A DNA stretch of 64,000 bases. Origin: Paenibacillus sp. Lineage in GTDB: Bacteria; Bacillota; Bacilli; Paenibacillales; YIM-B00363. Below the pieces are notes generated by a model, which did no database searches, was not told where the DNA came from, and saw only the letters and a program-made list of their open reading frames with translations. Positions 42,329 to 52,256 of the stretch are shown one piece after another. Positions within the stretch are counted from its first letter, which is position 1. Each line of letters starts with the position of its first letter. The stretch lies in the NCBI RefSeq assembly GCF_031177825.1, contig NZ_JAPSKE010000027.1, positions 1 to 64,000 on the forward strand, written 5' to 3'. The position numbers and the translations under genes were made by a program.

Positions 42329-43888
42329 TTGACGCAGAGAGAATTATGCAAAGTGCTGATCGTAGACGACGAAACGTTGATCAGACAAGGGATTAAACAT
42401 TATATGAACTGGGAGCGGGAAGGCTTCCGGATCGTCGGGGAAGCCGCGAACGGTCAACAGGCGCTGGAGCTCATCGCGGAGACGCGGCCGCATATTCTGA
42501 TGACCGATATCGTCATGCCGATCATGGACGGGGAAGAGCTGACGAAGCAAGTGAATTCGTTATATCCCGACATCCAGATCGTCATCCTGAGCAGCTTCGG
42601 CGATTTCGATTACGTCCGAGCTGCGTTCCATAACGGAGCCGTCGATTATATTCTGAAGCCGAAGCTCGAGACGGAGGAGCTGCTCCAAGTGTTGAAGAAG
42701 GCCGCCGGCCGGATTCCGTCCCTCGCCGGGAAGGGCGATGCGTCGCAGCCGAGTCTCTCCGTCGAGAACGCGGTGGATCGGCTCGTCTCCGGCTTCGAGG
42801 TCGATGCGGAGAGCGTCGAGCCTTTCCGCCATCCTAGTTATCGGTTCTTGGGGCTCGATTTGCGGCACCGGCAGCTAGGCGAGACGATTCTAGCGCCGCG
42901 CGAGACGAGAGCGTGGGCCGCAGCGGCGGTGGACGCTGCCTTAGGGCACCTCGTGCTTCATCGATTTCAACCGAATCCGTACACGGTCGTCTATGTACTC
43001 GGCGGAGAGGAGCGATCGGTGCAAGACGCCGTCGCCTCGGCGCCGCGGGTGACCGACCCCGAACCGACGGTCGGATTCGTCTTCGGCGAGCCCTTCGAGG
43101 ATTTCCTGCAGCTCGGCGCCATCTACCGGAAGCGATTCGTCAAGCAGCTGCAGTACCGCTTCTATCTGCCGAACATGCCGCTCCTCGCGCCGGAGCTGCT
43201 TCCGGAACGGAAGCCGGCGTCGGAGAGCTTCCAGCTGGACTGGTTTACGAACGAGCTGAAGCGGGAACATTTCGAGACGGCGTTCGACTATCTCGAGCAT
43301 CACGCGTCGGCGCTGGCGACCGATTATACGATGGAAGTGTCGGAATTCAAGACGTTCTTCGGCAACATTATCTTCAATATTATCGTGCTCCTCGGCAATA
43401 TGGAGTACGATGTCAAGAAGCTGTCGCAGATGAAGAGCGCGTACATCTCGTCGATCGACAAGGCGGGCACGGCCGCAGAGGTCGTCGGTACGCTGGAGCT
43501 GTTCCTCCGCGTAACGAAGCGGTATATTCACGAGACGCAGAGCCAGCAACGACTCGGCTCCTCGAAGATCAAGCAGCTGATGGACTATATCTCGGAGCAC
43601 TACGCCGAACCGCTCAGCCTCGGGGAGATGGCGAAGCGGTTTCACTTCAGCCCCTCCTATTTATCCAGTTATTTCGCCTCCCGCACGAACGAAGGCTTCG
43701 CGGAGTACGTCAATAAGGTTCGGGTGGAGGAAGCGTGCAAGCTGCTGAGCAAGGACGCGGCAGCGATCTCGGAAATCAGCGGGATGGTCGGGTACTCGGA
43801 TCACAGCTACTTCTGCAAGGTGTTCAAGAAGCACATGGGGCTATCCCCCAGCCAATATCGAAGACAATTCAGGGAAGGCGATCTATGA
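42329..43888 (+). CDS. Response regulator with AraC-type output domain (YesN-like)
   Basis: 519 residues. Receiver domain ~1-120: acidic pair Asp13-Asp14 (VLIVDDE), phospho-acceptor Asp60 (ILMTDIVMP), signalling Lys in YILKPKLE. A ~280-residue helical middle region is followed by a C-terminal AraC double helix-turn-helix (LSLGEMAKRFHFSPSYLSSYF and ISEISGMVGYSDHSYFCKVFKK, ending MGLSPSQYRR). The TTG at 42329 behind GGAGGGG is preferred; upstream ATG 42275 lacks a site. The stop overlaps the kinase start as ATGA. Proteins of this build respond to extracellular sugars through a YesM-type kinase and switch on the adjacent ABC importer, here the 45.8-48.9 kb genes. Confidence 0.92.
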   Translation: MTQRELCKVLIVDDETLIRQGIKHYMNWEREGFRIVGEAANGQQALELIAETRPHILMTDIVMPIMDGEELTKQVNSLYPDIQIVILSSFGDFDYVRAAFHNGAVDYILKPKLETEELLQVLKKAAGRIPSLAGKGDASQPSLSVENAVDRLVSGFEVDAESVEPFRHPSYRFLGLDLRHRQLGETILAPRETRAWAAAAVDAALGHLVLHRFQPNPYTVVYVLGGEERSVQDAVASAPRVTDPEPTVGFVFGEPFEDFLQLGAIYRKRFVKQLQYRFYLPNMPLLAPELLPERKPASESFQLDWFTNELKREHFETAFDYLEHHASALATDYTMEVSEFKTFFGNIIFNIIVLLGNMEYDVKKLSQMKSAYISSIDKAGTAAEVVGTLELFLRVTKRYIHETQSQQRLGSSKIKQLMDYISEHYAEPLSLGEMAKRFHFSPSYLSSYFASRTNEGFAEYVNKVRVEEACKLLSKDAAAISEISGMVGYSDHSYFCKVFKKHMGLSPSQYRRQFREGDL

Positions 43889-45672
43889 AGACGCTCCGCG
43901 AAAGCCTCACCCAAAACGGCTTATTCCTCCGCATGTTCCTCATTACGGTCGTCAGCGTCGTCGCCGTGTCCGTGCTCGTGACGTGGACGACGATCCGCAT
44001 GTCGGAGCGCTTCTATATTGAGACGTTCGGATTTACGAACGCCAAAGTCATGGATCAAGTTCGGGACAGCTTCGAATCGTTCCACTATTCGGTCGTCCTC
44101 GCCTCCAACTCGCTGCTGCAGAACTCGACGGTGAAGCGATCGCTGACGGAGTCGCTCTCGGACGCGCAGCTGATGAGCGCGTACTTCCACCTCAGTCAGC
44201 AGGTGAGACGGGCCGCGACGAGCCTCGGCGCCTATGACGTCGGCATCGGCGTCACGGGCGTGAACGGCGTCAGCTATACGTCGAATCGGTCGTATTGGCC
44301 GAAGACGGACGAGGAGCTGGCGACCCATCCGATCCTCCAACGTACGCTGGAAGCGCCGCGCAGTTTGTTCTATGGCGTCGACAGTTTCCCGAGCGAAGAC
44401 GCGGCGAGCGGGACGGAGTGGGTCGTGATCGCGACCAAAGGGTTAATGGACCGGCTGTCCGGCCTCGTCTACGGCTCGATGTATTTCGCGGTGCCGGAGC
44501 GAGAGCTGCGGACGTTCTACGCCGAATATACGAGCCCCGGCAACGACGTCGTCATTCTGAACGCCATGGGGAGAATCGTCTCCAGCAACCGAGAGGAATG
44601 GATCGGCCGGCCGTCGAACGAGCTGCTGACGTACGCAAGGGAATTGCTGGATCGAGAAGCGGGCGCATACATGACGGCCGACTTTATGGGCAAGGAGCAT
44701 GTCGTCATGGCGGAATATTTGCCCGTCTACGATATGTATCTGATCAATCTGATCGACCGGGATTCGGCTATCGGTCAGTTCATCGACAAGCGGACGATCG
44801 CGCTCATCTGCATGGGCATCGTGTTGGCGGCGCTCTTCATCGTATTTTTAACCTCTCGGAAAATTACGAAGGCGTTGTCGCGCTTGGTCAAGCAAATCTC
44901 GAGCGCCCCGAAATTCGGCTTCCATCAATATGTTGCCGTGACGGGCACCTACGAGACGCGGCGCATCGGGGTCGCGTTCAACGCGATGCTGGACGAGCTG
45001 CACGAATATGTGGAGCAGCTGATGGAATCGCAGAAGCAGCAGCGGCAGGCGGAGCTGGCGGCGCTGCAGCAGCAGATCAATCCGCATTTTCTGTATAACA
45101 CGCTCACTTCGGTCAAGTTCATGGTGCAGCAGGGCGGGAAGGAGGAGGCCGCGGACACGATCCACGCGCTCATCTCCTTGCTGCAAAATACGGTCGGCAA
45201 CGCGAACGAGACGATTTCCGTCCGGGAGGAGATCGACAATTTGAAGCACTATGTGCTCATCAACAACAAGCGGTACGGCGACCGGATCGCTGTGAATTAT
45301 TACGTCATGCCGGATTGTCTCGACTGCGAGGTGCCGAAGCTGCTGTTCCAACCGTTCCTCGAAAATGCGTTCTTCCACGGCTTCAACCGGAAGACGGAGG
45401 GCGTCATCAACGTCTTCGTCTGGCGCGAAGGCGACGAGCTGCGCGGCGAAGTGTCCGACAACGGGGAAGGCATGGAGCTCGTAGGGGGCGGCGGGCTGCC
45501 CGCTCCGCAGCGCAAGCGACAGCGGTTCTCCGGCATCGGCGTCCGGAACGTGCACGACCGCATTCGGCTCATCTACGGCGACGCGTACGGCGTCGCCATT
45601 ACGAGCGAGCCGGGCGCAGGGACGACGGTGCACGTAAGGCTTCCGGCCAAAACAATCGAAAAATCGTCCTAA
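43885..45672 (+). CDS. Sensor histidine kinase, YesM-like (His_kinase/HATPase)
   Basis: 595 residues. First membrane helix FLRMFLITVVSVVAVSVLVTW, an extracellular ~260-residue dCache-like sensor, second helix IALICMGIVLAALFIVFLTS, a HAMP-like segment, then the His_kinase domain with phospho-acceptor His401 in LQQQINPHFLYNTL and the ATP-binding HATPase region (FQPFLENAFFHGF, GEVSDNGEGMEL, RFSGIGVRNVHDRIRLIYG). This is the LytS/YesM kinase group that pairs with AraC-output regulators. It overlaps the regulator gene by four bases. The ligand is probably an extracellular oligosaccharide, possibly presented by a binding protein; this is inference. Confidence 0.92.
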   Translation: MKTLRESLTQNGLFLRMFLITVVSVVAVSVLVTWTTIRMSERFYIETFGFTNAKVMDQVRDSFESFHYSVVLASNSLLQNSTVKRSLTESLSDAQLMSAYFHLSQQVRRAATSLGAYDVGIGVTGVNGVSYTSNRSYWPKTDEELATHPILQRTLEAPRSLFYGVDSFPSEDAASGTEWVVIATKGLMDRLSGLVYGSMYFAVPERELRTFYAEYTSPGNDVVILNAMGRIVSSNREEWIGRPSNELLTYARELLDREAGAYMTADFMGKEHVVMAEYLPVYDMYLINLIDRDSAIGQFIDKRTIALICMGIVLAALFIVFLTSRKITKALSRLVKQISSAPKFGFHQYVAVTGTYETRRIGVAFNAMLDELHEYVEQLMESQKQQRQAELAALQQQINPHFLYNTLTSVKFMVQQGGKEEAADTIHALISLLQNTVGNANETISVREEIDNLKHYVLINNKRYGDRIAVNYYVMPDCLDCEVPKLLFQPFLENAFFHGFNRKTEGVINVFVWREGDELRGEVSDNGEGMELVGGGGLPAPQRKRQRFSGIGVRNVHDRIRLIYGDAYGVAITSEPGAGTTVHVRLPAKTIEKSS

Positions 45673-45796
45673 ATCGTAAAATAGTACAAATTCGATGTCG
45701 CTCTCGGGTCGGAACGCTTCGTGAAATATCGCCAACTTTGACCGAGATCGTCCTAACGATGCCGCCCGGCGGGATGATACCATAACGTTAGTCGAG

Positions 45797-45810
45797 CGGG
45801 AACGCTTACA
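45797..45810 (-). promoter_or_regulatory. cre-like catabolite control site
   Basis: TGTAAGCGTTCCCG (minus strand) fits the CcpA consensus TGNAANCGNTNNCA except for the last base. It lies 34 bases before the binding-protein start. Confidence 0.5.
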
Positions 45811-45843
45811 AGGACATTTTCGAAAAAGATGGGGGTCATTCGA

Positions 45844-47154
45844 ATGAAGAAAGCACTCGCATTATTGCTGGGCGGCACGATGCTGCTGACGGCTTGCTCC
45901 GGCGGGAACGGCGGCGAGCAAGCGACGGACAATGCAAGCGAAGGCGGCGGCGACGCGGCGGCGGCAAGCGAAATTACAGTATGGGCATGGGACCCGAACT
46001 TCAACATCAAGGCGATGGAGATCGCGAAGGAGGCGTACGCCTCGGTCAACCCGGACCTGAAGATCAACGTCATCGAGAACGCGCAGAACGATATTATCCA
46101 GAAGCTCAACACAAGCCTGAGCTCCGGTACGACGAAGGGTCTGCCGAACATCGTCTTGATCGAGGATTATCGCGCGCAGAGCTTCCTGCAAGCGTACCCG
46201 GACGCCTTCCACGAGCTGACGGGTTCGTTCAACCCGGACGACTTCGCGTCGTATAAGATCGCGCCGACGAGCTTGGACGGCAAAAACTACGGCCTCCCGT
46301 TCGATACGGGCGTAACCGGGCTGTACGTCAGAACCGACTATCTCGAGCAAGCCGGCTACTCCGTAGCGGACTTGCAGGACATCGATTGGCATCAATATAT
46401 CGAGATCGGCAAGAAGGTGAAAGAAGCGACAGGGAAGCAGATGCTCTCGCTCGATCCGAACGATCTCGGTCTCATCCGCATGATGATTCAATCGAGCGGC
46501 TCGTGGTATCTGAAGGAAGACGGCGTCACGCCGAACCTCGCGGGCAACGAAGCGCTCAAGACGGCGTTCCAAGTGTACAAGGAGATGCTCGACGCGGATC
46601 TCGTGAAGCCGAACTCCGACTGGAGCCAATTCCTCGCAGGCTTCAACAGCGGCGACGTCGCGAGCGTGCCGACGGGCAACTGGATCACGCCGTCGGTCAA
46701 GGCGGAAGCGTCGCAGTCCGGCAAGTGGGCGGTCGTACCGCAGCCGAGACTTCCGGGCATCGAAGGTTCGGTCAACGCGTCGAACCTCGGCGGCAGCTCC
46801 TGGTACGTGTTGAACGTCGACGGGAAAGAGCAAGCCGCGGACTTCCTCGGCAAGACGTTCGGCTCGAACGTCGAGATGTACCAGAAGTTCATTACGGATA
46901 TCGGCGCTATGGGCACCTATAAGCCAGCGGCCGAGGGCGACGCGTATCAGATCGCCGACGAGTTCTTCGGCGGACAGAAGATTCTCGCCGACTTCTCGGC
47001 TTGGACGGAACGAATTCCGCAAGTCAACTACGGACTCCACACGTACGCGATCGAAGACATCATGGTCGTCGAGATGCAAAATTACTTGGGCGGCAAAGAC
47101 ATCGATCAAGTGCTGACCGACGCGCAAGCGCAAGCCGAGACGCAGCTGAAATAA
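45844..47154 (+). CDS. Sugar ABC transporter substrate-binding lipoprotein
   Basis: 436 residues, standard family 1 extracellular solute-binding protein. The lipoprotein signal KKALALLLGGTMLLTAC has lipobox LTAC, then a Gly/Ser/Glu linker. Binding domain: EITVWAWDPNFNIKAMEIAKEA, GLPNIVLIEDYRAQSFLQAY, GLPFDTGVTGLYVRTDYLEQAG, TGNWITPSVKAEASQSGKW. The ATG at 45844 follows GGGGGTC; an earlier in-frame ATG at 45829 would overlap that site. It is first in a three-gene importer behind the two-component genes and a cre-like site, followed by an intercistronic hairpin. Ligand unknown; galacto-oligosaccharides are likely given the LacZ-type gene downstream. Confidence 0.93.
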   Translation: MKKALALLLGGTMLLTACSGGNGGEQATDNASEGGGDAAAASEITVWAWDPNFNIKAMEIAKEAYASVNPDLKINVIENAQNDIIQKLNTSLSSGTTKGLPNIVLIEDYRAQSFLQAYPDAFHELTGSFNPDDFASYKIAPTSLDGKNYGLPFDTGVTGLYVRTDYLEQAGYSVADLQDIDWHQYIEIGKKVKEATGKQMLSLDPNDLGLIRMMIQSSGSWYLKEDGVTPNLAGNEALKTAFQVYKEMLDADLVKPNSDWSQFLAGFNSGDVASVPTGNWITPSVKAEASQSGKWAVVPQPRLPGIEGSVNASNLGGSSWYVLNVDGKEQAADFLGKTFGSNVEMYQKFITDIGAMGTYKPAAEGDAYQIADEFFGGQKILADFSAWTERIPQVNYGLHTYAIEDIMVVEMQNYLGGKDIDQVLTDAQAQAETQLK

Positions 47155-47169
47155 CCGAATACCAACGAC

Positions 47170-47193
47170 CGAGCCTCGGGGAACCGGGGCTCG
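47170..47193 (+). promoter_or_regulatory. Intercistronic hairpin after the binding-protein gene
   Basis: CGAGCCTCGG / CCGGGGCTCG (one G-T pair) with loop GGAA and no T-run, between binding protein and permease. Confidence 0.6.
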
Positions 47194-47216
47194 TCCATTA
47201 CAAAGGAGGGTGCGGG

Positions 47217-48137
47217 ATGACCACCAATACAGGTACGGGGATTACGATCCCGGCGACTCGTAGGCGGACTCGCGCGAAGCAGGCTGCGATCGGCTGGGCG
47301 TTCGTGATCGTCGCCGTCGCGATGATCGGTTTGTTTTATTTCTACCCTATGGCGCAAGCGCTGATCATGTCCTTCCAATCCGGCACGGGCACGAACTTGC
47401 AATTCGTCGGGGCGGACAATTACGCTCGCTTGCTGAAGGATCCGACGTTCTTAACTGCGGTGAAAAACACGGTCATCTACCTCGTGATTCAGGTTCCGGT
47501 CATGATCGTGCTCGCGTTGTTTATTTCCGTGCTGCTCAACGACAGCAAGCTGAAATTCAAGGGCTTCTTCCGAACCGCGATTTTCTTGCCGTGCGTGACG
47601 TCGCTCGTCGCGTATTCGGTCATCTTCAAATACTTATTCGGCACGGACGGACTCGTCAATCTCATGCTGATGAACTTATCGATCATCGCGGAGCCGATTC
47701 CTTGGATCACGCACCCGTTCTGGGCGAAGATGACGATCATTCTCGCGATTACGTGGCGTTGGACCGGCTACAATATGATTTTCTATTTATCCGCGCTGCA
47801 GAACGTGGACAACTCGATCTACGAGGCTGCGAGAATCGACGGCGCGAACGCCGTACAGCAATTCTTTAAGATTACGATCCCGATGCTGAAGCCGATCATT
47901 CTGTTTACGTCGATCACCTCGACGATCGGGACGCTGCAGCTGTTCGACGAAGTCATGAACATTACGAGAGGCGGACCGGGGAACGCGACGATGTCGATCT
48001 CCCAGTACATCTACAACCTTTCCTTCAAATACACGCCGGACTTCGGCTACGCGGCGACCGTCTCGTACGCGATCGTCCTCATGATTATCGTCTTCTCGAT
48101 TATTCAATTCAAAGCGGCAGGTGATCGAAATGGGTAA
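47217..48137 (+). CDS. Sugar ABC transporter permease, MalF type
   Basis: 306 residues with six membrane helices (IGWAFVIVAVAMIGLFYFYP first) and the EAA loop YEAARIDGANAVQQFFKITI. The ATG at 47217 follows AAGGAGGG. The MalG-type partner overlaps its end by eight bases. CUT1 family; the ATPase must come from elsewhere. Confidence 0.93.
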   Translation: MTTNTGTGITIPATRRRTRAKQAAIGWAFVIVAVAMIGLFYFYPMAQALIMSFQSGTGTNLQFVGADNYARLLKDPTFLTAVKNTVIYLVIQVPVMIVLALFISVLLNDSKLKFKGFFRTAIFLPCVTSLVAYSVIFKYLFGTDGLVNLMLMNLSIIAEPIPWITHPFWAKMTIILAITWRWTGYNMIFYLSALQNVDNSIYEAARIDGANAVQQFFKITIPMLKPIILFTSITSTIGTLQLFDEVMNITRGGPGNATMSISQYIYNLSFKYTPDFGYAATVSYAIVLMIIVFSIIQFKAAGDRNG

Positions 48138-48954
48138 GACGAAACGACTCTTCACCTACATCGCGCTGTCCGTCATCTCGCTCGTATCGATCTTCCCGTT
48201 CCTGTGGATGATCGTCAGCTCGACGAACGCGTCGGTGGACATTACGCAGGGGCGGCTGCTGCCGGGCGGGCATTTCGGCAACAACCTGTCCTCGCTGCTC
48301 GAGACGGTCGATCTCGTGCCGGCCTTGCTCAATTCGGCGAAAATTTCGATCTCGACGACCGTTCTCGCGATGCTGATCGCGTCGCTCGCCGGCTACGGCT
48401 TCGAGGTGTTCCGCAGCCGGGCGAAGGATATCGTCTTTACTATTTTGCTGCTCTCGATGATGATTCCGTTCGCGGCGCTTATGATTCCGCTGTTCCGCAT
48501 GTTCGGGTCGATCTCGCAGATGATGCCCTCGATCGGCATCGATACGCTGACGTCCGCGGTGCTGCCGACGGTGACGACGGCGTTCCTCATCTTCTTCTTC
48601 CGGCAGAGCACGAAGATGTTCCCGAAAGATATGCTCGAGGCGGGCCGGATCGACGGGTTGAACGAGCTCGGTTTATTCTTCCGCATCTACGTTCCGACCA
48701 TGAAGACGACGTATGCGGCGGCGGCGATCATTACGTTCATGGCGAGCTGGAACAACTACATGTGGCCGCTCGTCGTGCTGCAGTCCCCGGAAAATCAAAC
48801 GATCCCGCTGCTCATCTCGAATTTGGGCTCCAGCTATGCGCCGGATTTCGGCGTCATCATGACGGCGATCGTCATCGCGACGCTGCCGACCGCGGCGCTG
48901 TTCTTCGTCATGCAGAAGCACTTCGTCGCCGGCATGACGGGCTCCGTGAAATAA
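48130..48954 (+). CDS. Sugar ABC transporter permease, MalG type
   Basis: 274 residues with six membrane helices (YIALSVISLVSIFPFLWMIV first) and the EAA loop LEAGRIDGLNELGLFFRIYV. The C-terminus TAALFFVMQKHFVAGMTGSVK is classic for CUT1 MalG-like proteins. The ATG at 48130 lies behind AGGTG inside the partner's last codons; a GTG at 48121 is possible. The LacZ-type gene follows after 39 bases, so import and cleavage are probably co-expressed. Confidence 0.93.
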   Translation: MGKTKRLFTYIALSVISLVSIFPFLWMIVSSTNASVDITQGRLLPGGHFGNNLSSLLETVDLVPALLNSAKISISTTVLAMLIASLAGYGFEVFRSRAKDIVFTILLLSMMIPFAALMIPLFRMFGSISQMMPSIGIDTLTSAVLPTVTTAFLIFFFRQSTKMFPKDMLEAGRIDGLNELGLFFRIYVPTMKTTYAAAAIITFMASWNNYMWPLVVLQSPENQTIPLLISNLGSSYAPDFGVIMTAIVIATLPTAALFFVMQKHFVAGMTGSVK

Positions 48955-48993
48955 GGAAGCAATATCGTTGCAAGAGAGGATGCGTATCCCATC

Positions 48994-51900
48994 ATGACAA
49001 GAACACCTGCATTATCGTGGCTAGCGGACCCTAGTATATTCGCGGTTCATCGTTTGCCGGCCCGCTCGGATCATCGCTATTACGCGACGCTGGAGGAGGC
49101 GAAGCGGGGCGGCCCGATGCGCATGCGGCACGAGCTGAACGGAAGCTGGAAGTTTCATTACGCGCCGAACCCCGCGAGCCGTCCCGAACGCTTCCACGAA
49201 ACGGATTTCGATTGCTCGGGTTGGGGAAATATAACGGTACCGGGGCACATCCAGCTCCAAGGGTTCGGACGCCCTCAGTACGTGAATACGATGTATCCGT
49301 GGGACGGGGCGAACGACATTCGTCCGCCGGAAATTCCGATGGATCGGAACCCGGTCGGCTCTTACGCGAAGACGTTCCGCGTGCCGGACACGATGGCGTC
49401 GAAGCCGTTGTACATCTCCTTTCAAGGGGTGGAATCGGCGTTCTACGTCTGGCTGAACGGCGCGTTCGTCGGCTACAGCGAGGACAGCTTCACGCCGGCC
49501 GAATTCGAGCTGACGCCTTACGTGCGGGATGGGGAAAATAAGCTCGCCGTGGCCGTGTATCAGCGCAGCACGGGCAGCTGGCTCGAGGACCAAGATTTCT
49601 GGCGGATGTCCGGCATTTTCCGAGATGTCTATCTCTATACCGTTCCGGACATTCACATCGCCGACGTGTTCGTTCGCCCGACGTTGGATGCGTCCTTCGC
49701 GAGCGGGACGGTAGCGGCCGAGCTGACGTTCCTCGGCGATGCGCCGGCGGGAACGACGATCGTCGCCGAGCTGCTCGATGCGGACGGCCGGAAGGTCGCT
49801 TCGGCGAAGGTCGAAGCCGCCGGCGTGAAAGCGACTGTAACGATGGAGGCGGACCGTCCGAAGCTGTGGAGCGCGGAGTGTCCGTATTTATACCGGTTAC
49901 TTCTGCAGGTGTACGACGGTGCGGGGCGATTGATCGAGGCCGTTCCGCAGAGCGTCGGGTTTCGTACGTTCGAGCTCGTGGACGGCGTCATGCGGCTGAA
50001 CGGCGAGCGGATCGTCTTCAAGGGCGTGAACCGCCATGAGTTCAACTGCCGAACGGGACGGGCGATTACGAAGGAAGACATGCTGTGGGACATCATGACG
50101 ATGAAGCGCAACAATATTAATGCGGTGCGGACGTCCCACTATCCGAACCAAAGCTACTGGTACGAGCTATGCGATCAGTATGGCGTCTACGTCATCGACG
50201 AGATGAACCTCGAGACGCACGGCTCGTGGCAGAAGATGGGGGTCGTCGAGCCGTCCTGGAACATTCCCGGCAACAAGCCGGAGTGGCGGGACATCGTGTT
50301 GGACCGGGCGATCTCGATGGTGGAGCGGGATAAGAACCATCCGTCGATTCTCATCTGGTCCTGCGGCAACGAATCGTACGCCGGGGAGGTCATCCTGGAC
50401 GTCAGCCGGTACTTCAAGGCGAAGGATCCGAGCCGGCTCGTGCATTACGAAGGCGTATTCTATGATCGCGAATACGACGCTACGAGCGATATGGAGAGCC
50501 GGATGTACGCGAAGCCGGCGGATATCGAGGCGTACTTGGCGAGCGATCCGGCGAAGCCGTATGTCAGCTGCGAGTATATGCATGCGATGGGCAATTCGCT
50601 CGGCGGCATGTACAAATACACGGAGCTTGAGCGGAAGTACGAGAAGTATCAAGGCGGCTTCATCTGGGATTTCATCGATCAGGCGATCGCGAAGAAGGAT
50701 CGGTACGGCAACGAGTTTCTCGCGTACGGCGGGGATTACGACGACCGTCCGACCGACTATGGCTTCTGCACGAACGGGATCGTGTACGCGAACCGCGAGC
50801 TGTCGCCGAAGATGCAAGAAGTGAAGTTCTTGTACCAAAACGTAAAGCTGACCGTGAGCCGGGACGGCGTCGCGGTGCGCAACGACAACCTGTTTACGAA
50901 TACAAGCGCTTATGATCTTGAACTCGTCTTGTACCGGGAAGGGATTGAATTGTTCCGCGATCGGGCGGCGTTGGCCGTCGAGCCGAAGCAAGAAGGCTTC
51001 GTCGCCGTCGTCTGGCCCGAGGAGCTGTTCGCCGATGCCGGCGAATATTGTATTCATGCGGCTCTTACGTTGCGAGAGGACCAGCGGTGGGCCGATGCGG
51101 GGCATGAGGTCGCTTTCGGACAGCATGCGTTCCGGGTCGAGGCGGCGACATCGTCCGCGTCTGCGCATCCGGGCCCGCTGCGCGTCGTCCATGGCGACGT
51201 TAACGTCGGCGTGCGCGGCGAGGGGTTCGAGGCGATCTTCTCGAAGCAAGCGGGAAGCCTGGTGTCGCTCGTCTACGACGGCCGGGAGATGATCGCGGTT
51301 CCGCCCGCGCCGCTGTTCTGGCGGGCGACGACGGACAACGACCGCGGCTTCGCGCAAGGCTTCGAATCCGGCTGCTGGTACGCCGCGAGCTTGGCGCGGA
51401 AGACGGTCGGCTTCGACGTCGAGGAAGAGCCGGGCGCGGTGACCGTTACGTATTCCTACAAGTACTCCATTCATCCGGACATCGCGTCGACGATCGCGTA
51501 CACGGTGACGCCGGACGGCGCCGTGCGCGTCCGATCGACGTACCGCGGCGCGGAAGGGCTGCCGCAGCTGCCGATCTTCGCCGTCTCGTTCCGCGTCCCG
51601 GCCGACTACGACCAGTTGGAGTGGTACGCCATGGGTCCGGAGGAGAATTACTCGGACCGCCGCGAAGGCGCGAGGCTCGGAATTTTCCGCAACACGGCCG
51701 CGAGCAATGTCAGCGGGTACCTGATGCCGCAGGAATCGGGCAACCGGACCGGCGTGCGCCGCGTCAGCGCGACGAACGCGCTCGGACAGGGCATTCGCGT
51801 GGCATCGGTGTCGGCGCCGGTGGAATGCAACATCTCGCCTTATACGGCGTTCGAACTCGAGCATGCGCTGCACCGTCACGAGCTTCCGAACGTGCATTAC

Positions 51901-52035
51901 ACGGTCATTACCGTGGCTGGGAAGCAGATGGGCGTCGGCGGCGACGACAGCTGGGGAGCGCCCGTGCATCCCGAGCATACGCTGGTCGCCGGACAAGACC
52001 TGGAGTTCGAGTTCGCGATTCAGCCTTGCCGATGA
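48994..52035 (+). CDS. lacZ: GH2 beta-galactosidase, LacZ type
   Basis: 1013 residues, close to E. coli LacZ (1023). Domain order: sugar-binding jelly roll (WKFHYAPNPASRPERF, VPGHIQLQGFGRPQYVNTMYPW), Ig-like domain, TIM barrel, second Ig-like domain and C-terminal beta-galactosidase small-chain domain (GREMIAVPPAPLFWRATTDN, WYAMGPEENYSDRR, SVSAPVECNISPYT). Acid/base Glu460 in WSCGNESYAGE, nucleophile Glu527 in YVSCEYMHAMGNS. GVNRHEFNCRTGRAI and RTSHYPNQSYWYELCD are family signatures. No signal peptide. It hydrolyses terminal beta-galactosides from oligosaccharides imported by the preceding transporter. A terminator follows at 52055. Confidence 0.95.
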   Translation: MTRTPALSWLADPSIFAVHRLPARSDHRYYATLEEAKRGGPMRMRHELNGSWKFHYAPNPASRPERFHETDFDCSGWGNITVPGHIQLQGFGRPQYVNTMYPWDGANDIRPPEIPMDRNPVGSYAKTFRVPDTMASKPLYISFQGVESAFYVWLNGAFVGYSEDSFTPAEFELTPYVRDGENKLAVAVYQRSTGSWLEDQDFWRMSGIFRDVYLYTVPDIHIADVFVRPTLDASFASGTVAAELTFLGDAPAGTTIVAELLDADGRKVASAKVEAAGVKATVTMEADRPKLWSAECPYLYRLLLQVYDGAGRLIEAVPQSVGFRTFELVDGVMRLNGERIVFKGVNRHEFNCRTGRAITKEDMLWDIMTMKRNNINAVRTSHYPNQSYWYELCDQYGVYVIDEMNLETHGSWQKMGVVEPSWNIPGNKPEWRDIVLDRAISMVERDKNHPSILIWSCGNESYAGEVILDVSRYFKAKDPSRLVHYEGVFYDREYDATSDMESRMYAKPADIEAYLASDPAKPYVSCEYMHAMGNSLGGMYKYTELERKYEKYQGGFIWDFIDQAIAKKDRYGNEFLAYGGDYDDRPTDYGFCTNGIVYANRELSPKMQEVKFLYQNVKLTVSRDGVAVRNDNLFTNTSAYDLELVLYREGIELFRDRAALAVEPKQEGFVAVVWPEELFADAGEYCIHAALTLREDQRWADAGHEVAFGQHAFRVEAATSSASAHPGPLRVVHGDVNVGVRGEGFEAIFSKQAGSLVSLVYDGREMIAVPPAPLFWRATTDNDRGFAQGFESGCWYAASLARKTVGFDVEEEPGAVTVTYSYKYSIHPDIASTIAYTVTPDGAVRVRSTYRGAEGLPQLPIFAVSFRVPADYDQLEWYAMGPEENYSDRREGARLGIFRNTAASNVSGYLMPQESGNRTGVRRVSATNALGQGIRVASVSAPVECNISPYTAFELEHALHRHELPNVHYTVITVAGKQMGVGGDDSWGAPVHPEHTLVAGQDLEFEFAIQPCR

Positions 52036-52054
52036 CAAGAGAATAAATGATCGT

Positions 52055-52085
52055 AGCCGGACAGTGGTGGAACTGTCCGGCTTTT
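52055..52085 (+). terminator. Rho-independent terminator after lacZ
   Basis: A perfect 10-bp stem AGCCGGACAG / CTGTCCGGCT followed by TTTT. Confidence 0.85.
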
Positions 52086-52256
52086 CCATGTTCGGACCTT
52101 TCCGCGGTAGCCGACGTTGGATCGAGGCGTCGGCCGCCGAGGGCGGCACGCCAACGATCGACCGTTCGCTCTTCGAATTCGGTGTTTAGATAGCGAACAA
52201 GCGAAATTATTGGTTTAATAAAGGAGATTATGAAAATAGAAAGCAGGTAGATCCCA

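Noticed and set aside
45862-47133. 423-codon minus-strand open frame opposite the binding-protein gene
   Set aside because: Antisense shadow of a clear lipoprotein gene; Arg/Val/Leu-rich and without start signals.
50167-52149. 660-codon minus-strand open frame opposite lacZ
   Set aside because: Long antisense frames are expected in GC-rich genes; the plus strand is an unmistakable LacZ.
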